Shown in pieces: positions 8,824-16,123 of a stretch of 64,000 nucleotides of DNA. The notes beneath the pieces are model-generated. The model saw only the letters and a program-made list of their open reading frames with translations, did not search any database and was not told the origin of the DNA. The translations under genes were made by a program, and so were the position numbers. The stretch covers positions 298,912-362,911 of the forward strand of contig NZ_LR027601.1 of the NCBI RefSeq assembly GCF_900605495.1, given 5' to 3'. Within the stretch, counting starts at the first letter, position 1; each line of letters starts with the position of its first letter. This stretch comes from Bacilliculturomica massiliensis. GTDB taxonomy: Bacteria; Bacillota; Clostridia; Peptostreptococcales; Anaerovoracaceae.

Positions 8824-9417
8824 CTAGATCGCAAGAAACAGGGGAATCAGCAGCGGAACGGACACGGACATCATGGTTCCGCCCACAAACGCGTAAAGCA
8901 ACACGTTCTCATTGGCAGAGCGCTCTATGATCGGAAGGCACATGTCCATCGCAGCGATACCCGGCGCGGCGACGCATTCGATATAGCCGATCTTCTGCGC
9001 GACTATCGGGATGAGGACGATGCCCAGCGTCTCGCGGATCACATTGCACAGAAACGCCACGGCGGACAGAGACGGTGAATAATCTGCGATCAGCACCGGC
9101 CCCAGCGAGTACCACCCGAAGCCGGCGCTCACCGCCATCGCTTCGTGAATGGGGATACCGCAGATCAGGCCGCTCAGTCCTCCGAATATCAGCGTTCCGG
9201 CGACCATCATGAGCGGAATGATCAGAATGCGGAGGCCTGCCTTCCCAGCGCCTTTAAAGGCGTTGTCCTTTCTTCCCAGCTCGATGCCGATGGTAAACAG
9301 CACCGTACAGAGAAGTACATTGACCAGAAGCCCCTGATGGGACAGCAGCGCGTCCGGCGCAAAGAAGAACCCCGTCAGCCCGCCGGCAAGCATCATTCCT
9401 ACGACCAGTTTAATCAT
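8824..9417 (-). CDS. LysO-family exporter, C-terminal half as separate gene
   Basis: A 197-residue polytopic membrane protein matching the C-terminal, transport-core part of the LysO (DUF340) lysine exporter: GIELGRKDN, then GFGWYSLGPVLI and NVIRETLGIVLIP. Its ATG (9415-9417) lies inside the stop region of the upstream gene, an 8-base overlap that implies coupled translation. In E. coli LysO is one ~300-residue chain; here the first helices are on the neighbouring gene. I see no frame error between them: each half has its own start and stop. L-lysine or a related amino acid is the likely substrate. Confidence 0.82.
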   Translation of the reverse strand: MIKLVVGMMLAGGLTGFFFAPDALLSHQGLLVNVLLCTVLFTIGIELGRKDNAFKGAGKAGLRILIIPLMMVAGTLIFGGLSGLICGIPIHEAMAVSAGFGWYSLGPVLIADYSPSLSAVAFLCNVIRETLGIVLIPIVAQKIGYIECVAAPGIAAMDMCLPIIERSANENVLLYAFVGGTMMSVSVPLLIPLFLAI

Positions 9418-9784
9418 CGCCGTCCACCGCCTTCGGATCCGCTGAAGCCGCTGCCGCCGCAGGATCCATTCCTGGCAGGCGGCCCTCCCGGTCAAGCCCT
9501 GTGAGCTTTCTTCCCACCCAGGTGAGAAAAATACTGCCAGCCAGACAGGACAGGGCGATGACCACGGCAGAAAAACCGATCTCCGACAGTGACGACACCA
9601 CCTGTTCGTCAGCTCCGATCCCCATGCCCAGCACAAAGATCAGGGCGCCCAGCGCCGCCGTCTGCAGCGGCCCAAGCACGCGAAACCATTTGGGCGCCCG
9701 GCCTGCCCGCTTCTTTTTTATATAAGTTCCCACTAAAATACCGGCCAGCAAAACCGACCAGTAGAGAAACACATTGCTGATCAA
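9410..9784 (-). CDS. LysO-family exporter, N-terminal half as separate gene
   Basis: A 124-residue protein with about three membrane helices (YWSVLLAGILVGTYI, LGALIFVLGMGIG, VVIALSCLAGSIFLTWVG) followed by a short charged, Ala-rich tail. It corresponds to the N-terminal part of LysO-type exporters and overlaps the gene for the C-terminal part by 8 bases. The two products probably assemble into one transporter. The helix motif GMGIGADEQVVSSLSEIG is characteristic of the family. Upstream of 9784 lies the divergent tRNA-Glu promoter region. Confidence 0.75.
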   Translation of the reverse strand: MISNVFLYWSVLLAGILVGTYIKKKRAGRAPKWFRVLGPLQTAALGALIFVLGMGIGADEQVVSSLSEIGFSAVVIALSCLAGSIFLTWVGRKLTGLDREGRLPGMDPAAAAASADPKAVDGDD

Positions 9785-9935
9785 ACAGATCCCCCCTCGT
9801 TTGCTTCCTGAAAAAAACCGGACCGCGTCGGCCTGATCGCCCGGTTCTGCGATACATTATCTCTTACCATATCACAGTTAAAAGAGCTTTGACCAGTCCT
9901 GATGAAAGAAAAATGAAAAAAAATCAAAAAAACAG

Positions 9936-9964
9936 TGGACAAACGCGCTTCGATTGGCTATAAT
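9936..9964 (+). promoter_or_regulatory. tRNA-Glu promoter
   Basis: TGGACA (9936-9941) and TATAAT (9959-9964) are separated by 17 bp and lie about 31 bp before the tRNA 5' end. Confidence 0.75.
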
Positions 9965-9995
9965 AAAAAACGTTCCGGTTAGAACAAAACGACAT

Positions 9996-10070
9996 GTCTC
10001 GTTGGTCAAGTGGTCAAGACGTCGCCCTCTCACGGCGGAATCAGGGGTTCGACTCCCCTACGGGATACCA
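9996..10070 (+). tRNA. tRNA-Glu (anticodon CTC)
   Basis: A complete cloverleaf can be drawn. The acceptor stem pairs GTCTCGT with ACGGGAT, with two wobble pairs. The D-arm is TGGTCAAGTGGTCAAGAC. The anticodon stem TCGCC/GGCGG encloses loop CTCTCAC with anticodon CTC (reads GAG). The T-arm GGGG TTCGACT CCCC is intact, and CCA is encoded. It lies about 290 bp upstream of the gene for the matching synthetase, gltX, and is closed by its own terminator. Confidence 0.93.
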
Positions 10071-10074
10071 AGAG

Positions 10075-10117
10075 AAAAAACCGCTGAAGGCGTTGGATCC
10101 AACGCTCAGCGGTTTTT
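10075..10117 (+). terminator. Terminator after tRNA-Glu
   Basis: AAAAAACCGCTGA (10075-10087) pairs with TCAGCGGTTTTTT (10105-10118), with an inner GCGTTG/CAACGC stem. T6 follows the stem. Confidence 0.88.
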
Positions 10118-10211
10118 TCGTTATGGAAAACAATAATGGAAGAATGGAAGGCGGCGCCGGCAGGAACCGCGGCCCTTTGCTGGCTCCCTGAAATCCTTCA
10201 GTAAAACGGCA

Positions 10212-10240
10212 TTGTGGGAACAGCCGCGGCAGTATATAAT
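10212..10240 (+). promoter_or_regulatory. gltX promoter
   Basis: TTGTGG (10212-10217) and TATAAT (10235-10240) have 17-bp spacing. The leader to the gltX start is about 110 nt; no T-box specifier or antiterminator motif is visible in it. Confidence 0.6.
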
Positions 10241-10357
10241 TAAGATAAGCGTTTCGCTTGTCCCATCGGCTGCCGCGTCTTTGTTATTCCGTCAATGTCG
10301 CGGAGACATTTCCTGCATAATAAAATAAAAATGAATGATAAGAGAGAGGCTGAAAAC

Positions 10358-12007
10358 ATGGATTACAACAAGTTGGCGAATCTGCTGTTTCCGCAGATCA
10401 AGAAGACGCCGGAGGATTATGAGGCGATTTATCCGCCCAGAGATCTGCCGGAGGGCGCGAAGGTGACCAGGCTGGGACCCAGCCCAACGGGATTTATTCA
10501 TCTTGGCAATCTCTACGGCGCGTTTGCGGACGAACGTCTGGCTCACCAGAGCGGGGGCGTGTTCTATCTCAGGATCGAAGACACGGACGACAAGCGGGAG
10601 GTACAGGGCGCGGTGCCGGCTGTCATCAACGCGCTGCATCACTTTGGAGTGAATTTTGACGAGGGAGCCACGCTCACTGGGGAAACGGGGGATTACGGCC
10701 CATATTATCAGAGCCAGCGGGGCGAGATCTACCAGTGCTTTGCGAAAAAGCTGGTGGCTATGGGTCTGGCGTATCCCTGCTTTATGACAGAGGATGAGAT
10801 ACAGGCGATCCGCGATCAGCAGGAAAAAGACAAGCTGAATCCCGGAATCTACGGCGAGTATGCCCGGCACAGGGATCTGAGTTTTGAAGAGGTGGTGGAG
10901 CGGATCTCCCAGGGTCAGGAGTATGTGGTCCGTTTCCGTTCGCAGGGAGACCCGGAGCGGCATTTCTCGGTGGAGGACGGTATACGGGGAGTGCTGTCCA
11001 TGCCGGAAAACGATCAGGATGTGGTCATCCTGAAAAAGACAGGGATCCCCACCTATCATTTTGCCCATGTGGTGGACGACCATCTCATGCGGACTACCCA
11101 TGTACTGCGGGGCGAGGAATGGCTCTCGTCGCTGCCGATCCACGTGGCGCTGTTTGAAGCGCTGGGCTGGGAGCCGCCGGTCTACTGCCATACCACAGTG
11201 CTCATGAAGATGGACGGCGAGACGAAGCGGAAGCTCTCCAAGAGAAAGGATCCGGAGCTGTCGCTGGAGTATTATAAGAAGGAAGGGTACCATCCGGCGG
11301 GAGTGCGGGAGTACCTGATGACCATCCTGAATTCCAATTTTGAAGAATGGCGGATCGCCAACCCCGAGGCGCCCATCGAAGCCTTTGCGTTCAGCACGGA
11401 CAAGATGAGCAACTCCGGTACGCTGTTCGATCTGGATAAGCTGAACGATGTGTGCAAGGATGTTCTGGCCCGTATGACGGCGGAAGAGATCCTGTTTTAT
11501 ATGCTGAACTGGGCGAGAGAGTATCAGCCGGCGCTGGCGGAGCTCATGGCGGCAAACGACGAGAAAATGCTGCGGATCTTTTCCATAGACAGAGGCGGAG
11601 AGAAGCCGAGAAAAGATCTGATCTACTGCCGTCAGATCTTCCACTTTATCAGCTATTTCTTCGACGATCATTTCATCATCGAGGGAAGCTATCCGGAGAA
11701 TGTATCCTGGAGGGATGCAAAGGAGATATTGAACCGTTACTTCCAGACCTACGATCCCAACGACGATCAGGACCAGTGGTTTGAGAAGGTGCGGACGATC
11801 ACGGCGGATCTGGGTTACGCGGTGAAGCCGAAGGATTTCAAGAAAAATCCGGATCAGTATAAGGGCCATGTGGGGCACGTGAGCAACGTTATCCGCATGG
11901 CGATCACGGGCCGGACCATGTCGCCGGATCTCTGGGAGATCCAGCAGATCATGGGGCTTGAGCAGGTGCGGGGACGCATCGCACAGGCGTTTCAGGATAT
12001 CGGTTAA
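10358..12007 (+). CDS. gltX: Glutamyl-tRNA synthetase
   Basis: A 549-residue class I aminoacyl-tRNA synthetase that charges tRNA-Glu. GPSPTGFIHLGN near residue 37 carries the HIGH-type signature, followed by YLRIEDTDDKREV. KLSKRKDPE near residue 295 is the KMSKS loop. The C-terminal ~250 residues are the helical anticodon-binding part. The sequence resembles the longer (~550 residue) form common in Clostridia. ATG 10358 follows AGAGAGG, and MDYNKLANLLFPQIKKTPEDYE is the family's usual beginning; the upstream in-frame ATG at 10295 lies in the leader. The cognate tRNA-Glu is the next gene upstream. Confidence 0.95.
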   Translation: MDYNKLANLLFPQIKKTPEDYEAIYPPRDLPEGAKVTRLGPSPTGFIHLGNLYGAFADERLAHQSGGVFYLRIEDTDDKREVQGAVPAVINALHHFGVNFDEGATLTGETGDYGPYYQSQRGEIYQCFAKKLVAMGLAYPCFMTEDEIQAIRDQQEKDKLNPGIYGEYARHRDLSFEEVVERISQGQEYVVRFRSQGDPERHFSVEDGIRGVLSMPENDQDVVILKKTGIPTYHFAHVVDDHLMRTTHVLRGEEWLSSLPIHVALFEALGWEPPVYCHTTVLMKMDGETKRKLSKRKDPELSLEYYKKEGYHPAGVREYLMTILNSNFEEWRIANPEAPIEAFAFSTDKMSNSGTLFDLDKLNDVCKDVLARMTAEEILFYMLNWAREYQPALAELMAANDEKMLRIFSIDRGGEKPRKDLIYCRQIFHFISYFFDDHFIIEGSYPENVSWRDAKEILNRYFQTYDPNDDQDQWFEKVRTITADLGYAVKPKDFKKNPDQYKGHVGHVSNVIRMAITGRTMSPDLWEIQQIMGLEQVRGRIAQAFQDIG

Positions 12008-12021
12008 TGTGAAAGTTTCAT

Positions 12022-12062
12022 CGGGCGGCCCCGCTTTAAAGAAGCGGGGCCGCCCGTTTTTT
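12022..12062 (+). terminator. gltX terminator
   Basis: A perfect 15-bp GC-rich stem, CGGGCGGCCCCGCTT (12022-12036) with its complement (12042-12056), is followed by T6. Confidence 0.93.
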
Positions 12063-12104
12063 ATAACATAGGAAATATCGTTTGCTGATATTTCCGTATG
12101 TTTC

Positions 12105-12170
12105 AAAAAAGTTCACCTTGTGAAGGTGAGTCCGCAGGGCGAATATGTTTCCGAAGGAAACTTTTTTATT
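12105..12170 (+). repeat. Dispersed three-hairpin element, copy 1
   Basis: An A6 arm with GTT is followed by three small hairpins: TCACCTT gtg AAGGTGA, GTCC gca GGGC, and GTTTCC gaa GGAAAC followed by T6. The outer A6GTT can also pair with AACT6. A second copy at 22779-22846 differs mostly by changes that keep pairs (G-U for G-C) in the second and third hairpins. It lies between the gltX terminator and the kinase promoter; on the plus strand it ends like a terminator. Confidence 0.7.
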
Positions 12171-12198
12171 ACATCTTAAAGACAGTTGTCGGAATCTG

Positions 12199-12227
12199 TT
12201 GAGCCGGGGTGAAATTTGAAGTAAACT
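12199..12227 (+). promoter_or_regulatory. Promoter of the kinase operon
   Basis: TTGAGC (12199-12204) and TAAACT (12222-12227) have 17-bp spacing, about 35 bp before the ribosome site of the kinase gene. Confidence 0.5.
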
Positions 12228-12263
12228 GTTTCATGTAAAGCGCTGATCACGGAGGTGAAAACC

Positions 12264-13754
12264 TTGGCTTCTCTCGAAGAAAGATTACATAGTTATGAGC
12301 CGCTCTGGGGACAGTGGAAAGTCGGCCGCAGGTTATATGCGGGCGGACGGTCCGCTGTTTTTGAGTTAGAACGGATACGCTGTGACAGGATGCTTTCGTG
12401 TGTGGTGAAGGTGATCGAGATATGGGCCGAAGACGAGGATGTGCGGCAGAACTGCTTCGAGCGCGCGGTGGACGAGATCGAGCGGATGGAGCTGCTTTCC
12501 GGAAACAGCCATGTGGTGACGGTCTACGATGACGAGATCAGAGAACGCAGACGGGAGGACGGTAGTCTGGAGGGCTGCGACATTCTCATCCGCATGGAAC
12601 AGCTGACCTGTCTGGCAGATCTGATGCGGGACGAAGCGCTTTTATCGGAAGAGGAAGTCAGCCGGTTGGGACAGGATCTGTGTCTGGCGCTGGCGGCGGC
12701 TCACCGGCTGGGCGTCGTCCACAGGGATATCAAACCGGCCAATATTTTCAGAACGGCGGACGGCGGCTATAAATTGGGCGATTTCGGAGCGGCGGGGGCT
12801 GCTCAGGCGGGAAGGATGCTGGAGACGGTCATCGGCACGGCGGCCTATATGGCGCCGGAGGTGGCCCGCGGAGACAGCTACGGCGCGGCTGCAGATATTT
12901 ATTCACTTGGCGTGGTTTTGTATCAGCTTCTGAACCGGAATTTTCTTCCGCTGACTGCGGACAGTTCCACCTACAGCCAGCGTCAGGAGGCCGTGAGACG
13001 CAGGCAGCGGGGCGTGGAGCTGCCGCCGGCGGGCAGAGGATGTCGGCTGCTCAACGAGGCCATATTGAAGGCCTGCGCGCCTGAGCCGAAGGATCGATTT
13101 ACAAGCGCCGAGGCGTTCAGGGAGGCGCTGGCCGCAGCAGCGGGCAGCCCGGAGACAGCTGAGAAAACCGGCGGACGCAGGTTGTCTGTGCGCGCGGCTG
13201 CCATCTTGTGCGCTGCAGCGCTGGCGGCGGGCGCGGGGCTGAACGGACTTCTTCATCCGGGCGGCACCGGACCGGCGATGGACAACGGCGGTACGAGATA
13301 CCCCAGCGCTGGAGCAGGAGCCCTGGAGGACGGCGTGCTGGACAGCACCTACGAGGTGATCATCCAGAATTTGACCTGGGAGCAGGCCAGGGTGTACTGT
13401 GAGGGCCGGGGCGGTCATCTGGCGACGATCACCTCCAGAGAGGAAGAAAAGCTCATTCTGGAGATGCTGGATGAAAAGGACGTGGTGGCGGCCTGGATCG
13501 GCGCGGACAACAAGAATATAAGCAAGGGCTTCAAATGGATCACGGACGAGCGGTTCACCTATGCGGCCTGGGGCATAAACGAGCCGAACAATTCCGGAGG
13601 GATCGAATACTATCTCATGCTTGTAAACAGCGAGACACAGGGCTGGGTCTGGAACGATTCCAGGGAGGATGGGCTGAGTTCGTTCTCCGTTGGACGGGTG
13701 GGCTTCGTGTGCGAGTGGGACGCGGAGCAGGCGGCCGATCGGGTGGCGCCATGA
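12264..13754 (+). CDS. Membrane Ser/Thr protein kinase with C-type-lectin ectodomain
   Basis: About 496 residues. The cytoplasmic Hanks-type kinase domain (residues ~15-290) has a glycine loop (AGGRSAVF), catalytic loop HRDIKPAN near 152, GDFG near 172 and APE near 197, so it should be active. One membrane helix follows (~307-330, AAAILCAAALAAGAG), then a linker. The extracytoplasmic C-type-lectin fold (~370-495) shows ARVYCEGRGGHLATITSREEE, WIGADN, an EPNNSGG calcium/sugar-loop-like stretch, WVWND and GFVCEW. PASTA repeats, usual in this kinase class, are absent. I place the start at TTG 12264, 8 nt after GGAGG; GTG 12255 would overlap that site. The stop overlaps the next gene's ATG by 4 bases. 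Confidence 0.88.
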   Translation: MASLEERLHSYEPLWGQWKVGRRLYAGGRSAVFELERIRCDRMLSCVVKVIEIWAEDEDVRQNCFERAVDEIERMELLSGNSHVVTVYDDEIRERRREDGSLEGCDILIRMEQLTCLADLMRDEALLSEEEVSRLGQDLCLALAAAHRLGVVHRDIKPANIFRTADGGYKLGDFGAAGAAQAGRMLETVIGTAAYMAPEVARGDSYGAAADIYSLGVVLYQLLNRNFLPLTADSSTYSQRQEAVRRRQRGVELPPAGRGCRLLNEAILKACAPEPKDRFTSAEAFREALAAAAGSPETAEKTGGRRLSVRAAAILCAAALAAGAGLNGLLHPGGTGPAMDNGGTRYPSAGAGALEDGVLDSTYEVIIQNLTWEQARVYCEGRGGHLATITSREEEKLILEMLDEKDVVAAWIGADNKNISKGFKWITDERFTYAAWGINEPNNSGGIEYYLMLVNSETQGWVWNDSREDGLSSFSVGRVGFVCEWDAEQAADRVAP

Positions 13755-14974
13755 GGAATGAACTCGAGACGACAGTCATCGAAAAAGATGTTGAACTCTG
13801 TGAGGACAGTTCCGATCTGCGGGAGATCCTCCGCAAATACGACAGCTGCTATTTGAATTGGCAGAGCTGCATCAACCGGCTGCTGGATGAGAGCGGTCTT
13901 TCCTATAACCGGCTGGCGGGGAAATGCGGTATCAGCAAAAACACACTGAAGAAATGGTGCTGTCAGGGCGGAGCGCCCAGAAGCAGAAATACCTTTTTGA
14001 AAATAGGGTTTGGGCTGGGGATGAGTCCGGCTGAGGTGAATCGCCTGCTGACGCGTTACGGCGGCTATCACAGCCTTTACGCGAAAGATCTGTTCGACGC
14101 GGTGTGCATCTTTACGCTGCAGCGGCGCAGCGCGGGAGGTCAGGACGCCGGGCGTTTTACATTCGCATATGCGGAGGAGCTTTACAGGCGCTGCCTGGAG
14201 AAGCAGACCGGAAAAAAGCCGCCGGAGCCCTCTGATGAGACGTTTTTAAATACTGAGACCGCCGCGGAGCACATCCGTGAAATGAAGGCGGAGGAGGATT
14301 TTCTGCGTTTTTCTGCAGACCATGGGGATCTGCTCACCGGAAGGGGGCAGAAGCTGGCCGCTTATCTGCAGGAGTATTTGCTGGCCAGGGATCCGGAGCG
14401 CCGTTTGTCAGCGGCCTGCGGCGAACGTCGATCTGCGGGAGAGCCCAGGGGGACAGGGGAAGGCCCGTGGACCGAAGACTGTAGATCCGCCGGCGGCCGG
14501 CCGCATCCAGCGCCGGCGCTGAACGCCAGCTCTGTGTTTTCCGCTCTGGGGATCCCCAGGCGTTTTGAAAAGATATGGTCCATGCTTACGGTCCACGGAA
14601 CGGTGCCGCGGAGGGAACAGCTCATCGCGCTGGCCCTTCATCTGGAGATGGCTCCGGAGGAGGTAAACCGCCTCCTTGAACTGGCCGGCATGGAGGCTCT
14701 GTGCGCGAAGGACCGACTGGAATGCGTAGTCATTTACGCTTTGCAGCAGATGTGTCTGCTTCATCCGGAGATCGTTCTGTCCAACGCCATCGATCTGCTT
14801 GCGGTGACGCGGGACGAGGGGCAGCGAAAACGCTGCCGGGAGATCGTGGAAGAGTATACGCGCAACTGTTATCAATGTTCCGACGAGGAGGCCGACAGCG
14901 TTTCCGGCTACGTGCGCGATCTGCTGCGGACGCTGGATCTGGATGAGGCGGAGGAGTTTTTGAGCCTGATCTGA
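13751..14974 (+). CDS. Duplicated helix-turn-helix-like protein coupled to the kinase
   Basis: A 407-residue soluble protein. Residues ~35-120 hold an XRE-like helix-turn-helix (LLDESGLSYNRLAGKCGISKNTLKKWC) and then MSPAEVNRLLTRYGGYHSLYAKDLFDAVCIFTLQ. Near residues 285-340 the second part recurs (MAPEEVNRLLELAGMEALCAKDRLECVVIYALQ) after a degenerate HTH-like segment, so the protein is an internal duplication joined by a charged linker. ATG 13751 overlaps the kinase stop (ATGA), making it the kinase's likely partner and a candidate phosphorylation target. No family name is offered. Confidence 0.8.
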   Translation: MRNELETTVIEKDVELCEDSSDLREILRKYDSCYLNWQSCINRLLDESGLSYNRLAGKCGISKNTLKKWCCQGGAPRSRNTFLKIGFGLGMSPAEVNRLLTRYGGYHSLYAKDLFDAVCIFTLQRRSAGGQDAGRFTFAYAEELYRRCLEKQTGKKPPEPSDETFLNTETAAEHIREMKAEEDFLRFSADHGDLLTGRGQKLAAYLQEYLLARDPERRLSAACGERRSAGEPRGTGEGPWTEDCRSAGGRPHPAPALNASSVFSALGIPRRFEKIWSMLTVHGTVPRREQLIALALHLEMAPEEVNRLLELAGMEALCAKDRLECVVIYALQQMCLLHPEIVLSNAIDLLAVTRDEGQRKRCREIVEEYTRNCYQCSDEEADSVSGYVRDLLRTLDLDEAEEFLSLI

Positions 14975-15181
14975 CGTGAAACATATGAAACAAATGAAAT
15001 GAAGTGACTTGTGTGGGGAAGCCGGACCGAAACCGGCCGCAGAGATGCTCTGGGGCCAGGGCCGTCCCAGAGACGGCCGCCGGCTGGTCAGTTCATGAAA
15101 ATACCGCGCACCGCTCCGTGATAGGATAAAGTCAGAAACGGAAGCGGGAGCAGGGATGTGAAAAAGGGGAGATTAGAAATT

Positions 15182-15889
15182 ATGAAACGAATTTTGGCTG
15201 CCGTGTGCGCGGTATGTCTGCTTTTGACTGCCGCTTCGGACCAGGCGCGTTTTGCGCCGCAGGTCCTGATGTATCACCTGGTGGAGGAAGAACCCTTTAC
15301 CGATTATACCAGTCTCTTTGTGCGCCCTTCCGATCTGGACGCGCAGGTGGCTCTGCTGACGAGAAACAATTACCGTTTCCTCTTTGCGGAAGAGTATGAG
15401 AAAACGTCCACTCCTTCTGTCGTTCTCACTTTCGACGACGGGTATGAGGACAATTATACGGAGCTCTATCCGGTGCTGCAGAAATACGGGGCGAAAGCCA
15501 CTGTCTTTCTGATCTCAGACCAGATCGGAAAGCCCGGCTATCTGAGCAGAGAGCAGATCAGGGAAATGTCGGCCAGCGGTCTGGTGAGCTTCCAGTCTCA
15601 TACGAAGACCCACCGGGATCTGACTACGCTGACGGAGGCGGACGTCAGGACGGAATTCCGCTATTCCAAATATGTGATCGAGTCTATCACGGGAAAGCCT
15701 GTGAAAGCCATCTCCTACCCGGAAGGGCAGTACACAGACACTCTTGCCAAAATAGCAAAAGAATATTTTACCAGAGCGTATTCCACGCTTCCCCGACGTC
15801 CGCTTCGGGGCATGAGCATGTATTCCATCTCAAGAAAGAGCGTGACGCGGGACTGCTCTCTGGAGCAGTACTGGCAGATGCTGCAGTAA
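15182..15889 (+). CDS. Secreted polysaccharide deacetylase (NodB fold)
   Basis: A 235-residue protein with a signal peptide (MKRILAAVCAVCLLLTAAS) and a NodB homology domain. TFDDGYEDNY carries the catalytic and metal-binding Asp pair, and SHTKTH supplies the two metal His. It probably removes acetyl groups from peptidoglycan or another N-acetylhexosamine polymer outside the cell. ATG 15182 follows AGGGGAG; a GTG at 15158 would add eight residues before the signal peptide. A hairpin with T-tract at 15954-16003 closes the gene. Confidence 0.88.
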   Translation: MKRILAAVCAVCLLLTAASDQARFAPQVLMYHLVEEEPFTDYTSLFVRPSDLDAQVALLTRNNYRFLFAEEYEKTSTPSVVLTFDDGYEDNYTELYPVLQKYGAKATVFLISDQIGKPGYLSREQIREMSASGLVSFQSHTKTHRDLTTLTEADVRTEFRYSKYVIESITGKPVKAISYPEGQYTDTLAKIAKEYFTRAYSTLPRRPLRGMSMYSISRKSVTRDCSLEQYWQMLQ

Positions 15890-15953
15890 AAAGATATAGA
15901 CGACGGTCCATGCCGGCTGCCGGCTCATGAGACCGGAATAGGTGACGGATGAT

Positions 15954-16003
15954 AAAAACGGCCGCAGGAGTTTCGCTTACAGTTGAAAACCGCGGTCGTT
16001 TTT
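15954..16003 (+). terminator. Terminator after the deacetylase gene
   Basis: AAAAACGGCCGC (15954-15965) pairs with GCGGTCGTTTTT (15992-16003) with one wobble, ending in T5. The ACCGCGG word recalls a T-box but the other T-box elements are missing. Confidence 0.65.
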
Positions 16004-16123
16004 GTTATGATGATATATAAATCGTTTGAAGGGCAGTGCGGCCCTGCGGATGAGAAGACGCTGGAGGGACCGGCCGCAGGGAGGCGTTTTCGCTTATACT
16101 GTTTGGATCAAAGGAGAGAAGCT

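Noticed and set aside
10292-12106. 604-codon open frame antisense to gltX
   Set aside because: It mirrors the GC-rich codon positions of gltX, shows no family similarity and has no ribosome site; gltX is certain.
13535-13750. Longer N-terminus for the HTH partner gene inside the kinase gene
   Set aside because: The frame is open but encodes an Arg/Gly-rich shadow of the lectin domain; ATGA coupling at 13751 is the natural start.
15954-16123. Possible T-box leader upstream of thrC
   Set aside because: Only the ACCGCGG word is present; it is part of a simple terminator stem, and no specifier loop or T-box sequence is seen.
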